Shown in pieces: positions 6,802 through 9,732 of a DNA stretch of 9,732 nt. Position 1 is the first letter of the stretch. The number at the start of each line of letters is the position of its first letter. The notes below the pieces were generated by a model, which saw nothing but the letters and a program-made list of their open reading frames with translations, ran no database searches and had not been told where the DNA came from. The position numbers and the translations under genes were made by a program. Origin of the DNA: Sphingobacterium sp. UBA1575 (lineage in GTDB: Bacteria > Bacteroidota > Bacteroidia > Sphingobacteriales > Sphingobacteriaceae). The DNA is taken from assembly GCA_002322865.1 (NCBI GenBank), contig DCOH01000033.1:129754-139485 (forward strand), written 5' to 3'.

Positions 6802-7380
6802 ATGAAAAATTATAATACTTATTCTGAAAAAGAACTTCAAAATGCTATTGCTGAAGGCGATTTACAAGCTTTTAATGAATTCTATAATCGTTATGTTGAT
6901 AATTTGATTCATTTTGTCCATGGTAAATTGGACGATTTAGAAGAAAGCAAAGATATTGTACAGGAAATTTTTGTAACAATATGGCGTGAAAAAGAAGCGA
7001 TCACATTGATTAATTCCATATCCTCCTATTTATATAGAATAGCCATCAATAAAAGTTTGAATATTTTTAGAAGAGGTAAAATAGAAGCCAAATACATTGC
7101 CTCACTTGGCGATTATTTGGCTAACCAACAGGTTACTCTTGAAGAAATTAACTTGGAGGAGGAACAAGAGAAAACCTTGCAAAACGCTTTAAAAGAACTA
7201 CCTGAAAAAATGAGACTTATTTTTGAATTAAGATATTATAAAGGTAAGAGTAATCAAGAAATTGCTGATTTATTGAATATATCTATTCAAACGGTTTCCA
7301 CACAAATGAAAAGAGCCTTGAAAACTATCCGTAAGCATACTCAGATATTGGTTTTTATGGCTATTCTTATTAATTTATAA
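6802..7380 (+). CDS. ECF-type RNA polymerase sigma-70 factor (Bacteroidetes FecI-like)
   Basis: A 192-residue sigma factor of normal ECF length that directs RNA polymerase to promoters controlled by the neighbouring anti-sigma factor. Region 2 spans about 16-90: DLQAFNEFYNRY, then DIVQEIFVTIWREKE (51-65), then SYLYRIAINKSLNIFRR (75-91), the core-binding and -10-melting part. An acidic linker (113-124) leads to region 4 at about 126-177, with LPEKMRLIFELRYYKGKSNQ and the helix-turn-helix NQEIADLLNISIQTVSTQMK that reads the -35 box. After KTIRKH the chain ends in a hydrophobic tail TQILVFMAILINL (180-192), common in this Bacteroidetes group. The start at 6802 gives the standard N-terminus and there is no later Met before region 2. 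The fecR gene follows after 79 bases, and a susC after that, as in FecI-FecR-FecA loci. Confidence 0.94.
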   Translation: MKNYNTYSEKELQNAIAEGDLQAFNEFYNRYVDNLIHFVHGKLDDLEESKDIVQEIFVTIWREKEAITLINSISSYLYRIAINKSLNIFRRGKIEAKYIASLGDYLANQQVTLEEINLEEEQEKTLQNALKELPEKMRLIFELRYYKGKSNQEIADLLNISIQTVSTQMKRALKTIRKHTQILVFMAILINL

Positions 7381-7459
7381 TTTTTTTTACATCTACTGTA
7401 CCCTCTCTTTATAACATGTGTGTCCTAATGTAAAGAGACCTAAAAATCCTCTACCTATC

Positions 7460-8605
7460 ATGGATGATAATTTTAAGAAAGCTGAAGACCTGTTAAGGAG
7501 GTTTCAGAATGGAACGTCCTCATTAGAGGAAGAAGAGTTAATTAAAAGCTGGTTTTCAGATTTCAAATTTGAAAACCAAGATCAATCAATAATCAACTAT
7601 GATAAAGAGGTTCTTTTTCAACGGATTCTGATTCGCCTCGCCGAAACCGAAACACCGGTAAGGAAATATAAGCCTATATGGTGGTCAATAGCTGCCGCGG
7701 CAATTATGATTTTCGCATTTACTGTGTACCAATGGACTAATCATCAAAGAATGGAAGATCCTGTGGTGCAAACTCTAGAGAACGATGTATTACCAGGGAA
7801 AGATGAAGCAACTATGGTGCTGGCAGATGGAAGGGAAATTGAGTTGAATGCTAATGGTCTCAAGGAAGAATCAACGTATGGAGTAAAGGTGGATGAAAAA
7901 TTAGGGATTATTTCCTTTTTGAATCCGAAAAAGAAACTTACAACCAAATTAGAATACCACACCATCAAAACTGGATATGCTGGACAATATACGGTCATCC
8001 TTCCTGATGGTAGTAAAGTAAAATTAAACTCCAATTCCTCTATTCGTTTTCCTATTGGGTTTGGTCGAGAACGAAATGTCGAAATGGTGGGAGAGGCGTT
8101 TTTTGAAGTGGCTAAGGATGAGAATAAAAAATTTACTGTTGATGCAGGATATCAACAGATAGAAGTTTTAGGGACTCAATTTAACATTAAATCCTATCCA
8201 GAAGAATATGAAACAACCACGGCTTTGGTCTCGGGAAGTTTAAGGGTGAGATCAAGTAATAAGAATGATATTAATGAATTTATCCTAAAGCCTGGAGAAC
8301 TGGTGAAAAATGGAAAAGGAAAACAATTGATAGTTGATAAAAGTGATTCGAACAAAGAAAAAGCATGGGAACAGGGTGAATTTTTCTTTGACGGTGAAAA
8401 CCTACAGGAGGTATTGAGCACGGTTGCTCGGTGGTATAATGTGAAAATAATCTATGAATATCAGCCATCGCCAGATACAAAATATGGAGGTATCATATCC
8501 AGAAACAAAAGATTATCAACGGTATTAAAACTGTTGGAAGATAAAGAAAATGTAAATTTTGAAATCAAAGGGAAGGAGGTCATCGTTAAAAAAAGATTGA
8601 AATAA
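7460..8605 (+). CDS. FecR-family anti-sigma factor with DUF4974-like C-terminus
   Basis: A single-pass inner-membrane regulator of 381 residues. It binds the sigma factor on the cytoplasmic side and receives the signal from the SusC STN domain on the periplasmic side. Residues 1-72 are cytoplasmic (KKAEDLLRRFQNGTSSLEEEELIKSWF). Residues about 73-91 are the membrane helix (IWWSIAAAAIMIFAFTVYQW). A spacer with ADGREIELNANG (122-133) is followed by the FecR domain at about 171-266 (LPDGSKVKLNSNSSIRFP, GEAFFEVAKDE, VLGTQFNIKSY). The C-terminal domain at about 306-378 (GEFFFDGENLQEVLSTVARWYNVKIIYE) fits DUF4974. I chose ATG 7460. A GTG at 7418 would add 14 residues (CPNVKRPKNPLPI) unlike any FecR N-terminus. 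The product probably inhibits the sigma factor, and may be needed for its activation, as in FecR. Confidence 0.93.
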   Translation: MDDNFKKAEDLLRRFQNGTSSLEEEELIKSWFSDFKFENQDQSIINYDKEVLFQRILIRLAETETPVRKYKPIWWSIAAAAIMIFAFTVYQWTNHQRMEDPVVQTLENDVLPGKDEATMVLADGREIELNANGLKEESTYGVKVDEKLGIISFLNPKKKLTTKLEYHTIKTGYAGQYTVILPDGSKVKLNSNSSIRFPIGFGRERNVEMVGEAFFEVAKDENKKFTVDAGYQQIEVLGTQFNIKSYPEEYETTTALVSGSLRVRSSNKNDINEFILKPGELVKNGKGKQLIVDKSDSNKEKAWEQGEFFFDGENLQEVLSTVARWYNVKIIYEYQPSPDTKYGGIISRNKRLSTVLKLLEDKENVNFEIKGKEVIVKKRLK

Positions 8606-8660
8606 ATTACTTAAAAAAATATTAAACCTAAGCGTATTATTTAACTAACCTTATTAATTC

Positions 8661-9732
8661 ATGGATTTGAAAACATTCCTACGATTAAAGAGGGGTAAAC
8701 AGGACAATAACCTACCAAACCAATGGCGAAATATTCCTAAATATTGTGTCCTATTATCCTTATTAGCTACGGCAGAGCTAAGTTTTGCATCTGTACAACA
8801 GATTCGAATAAATAAAAAAAATGCCAAGATTGAAGAAGTCTTGATTGAATTGAGAAAGCAATCGAATATTGACTTTTTTTATAATAAAGGTGATTTATCA
8901 AAAGAAAATCCCCTGAACTTAAACTTGAACAATGTTAGTCTTGAAACAGCCTTAAGTAAACTTTTGGAAAACACAGGTTTAACGTATGCGATAAAAGATG
9001 GTATCGTTGTTCTCAGTCCTAAAGAATTTAGACAGCAGAATATAACCGGCCGAGTGGTCAACCAGCAAGGCGAAGGGATTGCAAATGTCTCCATCACAGC
9101 AATAAACCGAACTACTAAATCTACTTCTATTGGCGCGCAGACTAGGGCAGATGGATCATTTTTAATTCCTGTTTCGAATCTTCAAGACACTTTAACTTTT
9201 TCAAGTGTCGGTTATGAATCTCGTACAATTGCGCTCAATGGGCGGAATACCCTAGAGGTGGTATTGAAACAAAAGGTTCAGGAACTGGAAGATGTCATTG
9301 TTACTGGTATCTACGAACGTAAAGCTGAAAGCTTTACCGGATCTTCCATGACGATCAAAAAGGAGGATATCAAAAGGATGGGAAGTACAAACGTATTCCA
9401 AACCCTAAAAAATATATCGCCAAGTATGTTCTTGGATAATTTTGACATGGGATCTAATCCTAATACATTACCCGATCTACAAATCCGTGGAAATGGAAGT
9501 CTGCCTATAACCGAAGATTTAACTTCAGGATTGAAAGGTAATTATTTGAAATCTCCATCTCAGCCTTTGTTTATTTTAGATGGTTTTGAAGCCTCCGTTG
9601 AACGAATTTTCGATTTGGACATCAATCGAATTGAAAGCGTAACGATTTTGAAGGATGCTGCTTCTAAGGCAATTTATGGATCGAAAGCAGCCAATGGGGT
9701 CATCATTATTGAGACTACTAAAATGGTTGGTT
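8661..9732 (+). CDS. SusC/RagA-family TonB-linked outer-membrane receptor with STN signalling domain (3'-truncated by window edge)
   Basis: The first 357 codons of a protein whose family is usually about 1000-1200 residues; the frame is open to the window end. A long basic n-region precedes a signal peptide (KYCVLLSLLATAELSFA, cut after residue 43). Residues about 46-119 are an STN domain (NAKIEEVLIELRKQSNIDFFYN). Residues 128-203 are a CarboxypepD_reg-like domain (ITGRVVNQQGEGIANVSI, RADGSFLIPV). LEDVIVTG (209-216) follows in the usual TonB-box position. The plug from about 217 shows QIRGNGS (274-280), FILDG (304-308) and LKDAASKAIYGSKAANGVI (330-348), the SusC hallmark. It would import a ligand captured by a SusD lipoprotein, expected just beyond the edge. 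The STN domain implies it also signals to the FecR 55 bases upstream. I see no clear promoter in those 55 bases; either co-transcription or a sigma-specific promoter is possible. Confidence 0.95.
   Translation, partial: MDLKTFLRLKRGKQDNNLPNQWRNIPKYCVLLSLLATAELSFASVQQIRINKKNAKIEEVLIELRKQSNIDFFYNKGDLSKENPLNLNLNNVSLETALSKLLENTGLTYAIKDGIVVLSPKEFRQQNITGRVVNQQGEGIANVSITAINRTTKSTSIGAQTRADGSFLIPVSNLQDTLTFSSVGYESRTIALNGRNTLEVVLKQKVQELEDVIVTGIYERKAESFTGSSMTIKKEDIKRMGSTNVFQTLKNISPSMFLDNFDMGSNPNTLPDLQIRGNGSLPITEDLTSGLKGNYLKSPSQPLFILDGFEASVERIFDLDINRIESVTILKDAASKAIYGSKAANGVIIIETTKMVG

Noticed and set aside
7378..7389. T-run after the sigma-factor stop codon as a terminator
   Set aside because: No stem-loop precedes the T-run, and the fecR gene follows 79 bases later in the same operon-like order.
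7418..7459. GTG at 7418 as the fecR start
   Set aside because: The extra 14 residues do not look like a FecR N-terminus, while ATG 7460 gives the usual start directly before the sigma-binding helix region.
8606..8660. A sigma-specific promoter directly before susC
   Set aside because: No TAnnTTTG box is present, and the AAACC and CGTATT pieces are too close together for an ECF -35/-10 pair.

Overview
The window looks like chromosomal DNA from a Bacteroidota species, most likely of the Sphingobacteriaceae/Pedobacter-Sphingobacterium kind. The support is a SusC-type TonB-linked receptor, a FecR with a DUF4974-like tail, a Bacteroidetes-type ECF sigma factor, outer-membrane barrels starting with a carboxypeptidase-regulatory-like domain, TAnnTTTG-like promoter boxes, no visible Shine-Dalgarno sequences, and AT-rich intergenic DNA. 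All six genes and the 5'-truncated one are on the + strand.

Left part (1-3606): the 3' end of an unrecognised gene is followed 8 bases later by an 855-residue outer-membrane protein. This protein has a C-terminal Omp85/BamA-like barrel, but its periplasmic part has no POTRA repeats. Instead it carries a block resembling the catalytic core of HipA/FAM20-like atypical kinases (GDWDRHEDNW followed about 20 residues later by PRDRD). This is the most interesting signal in the window. A signal-bearing, envelope-targeted methionine sulfoxide reductase A follows.

Middle (3756-6443): a stand-alone 895-residue TonB-receptor-like outer-membrane barrel (carboxypeptidase-regulatory-like domain, plug-like domain, OMP_b-brl_3-type barrel). 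It is followed by a non-coding stretch of 358 bases that holds a strong intrinsic terminator, an imperfect hairpin, two AT-rich palindromes and a probable promoter.

Right part (6802-9732): an ECF sigma factor, a FecR-type anti-sigma factor and the first 357 codons of a SusC receptor that carries the N-terminal STN signalling domain. This is a complete cell-surface signalling set. Substrate binding at SusC would pass through the STN domain to FecR and release the sigma factor, which should then drive the susC operon. A SusD lipoprotein and substrate-processing genes would be expected beyond the right edge; the substrate cannot be told from this window.
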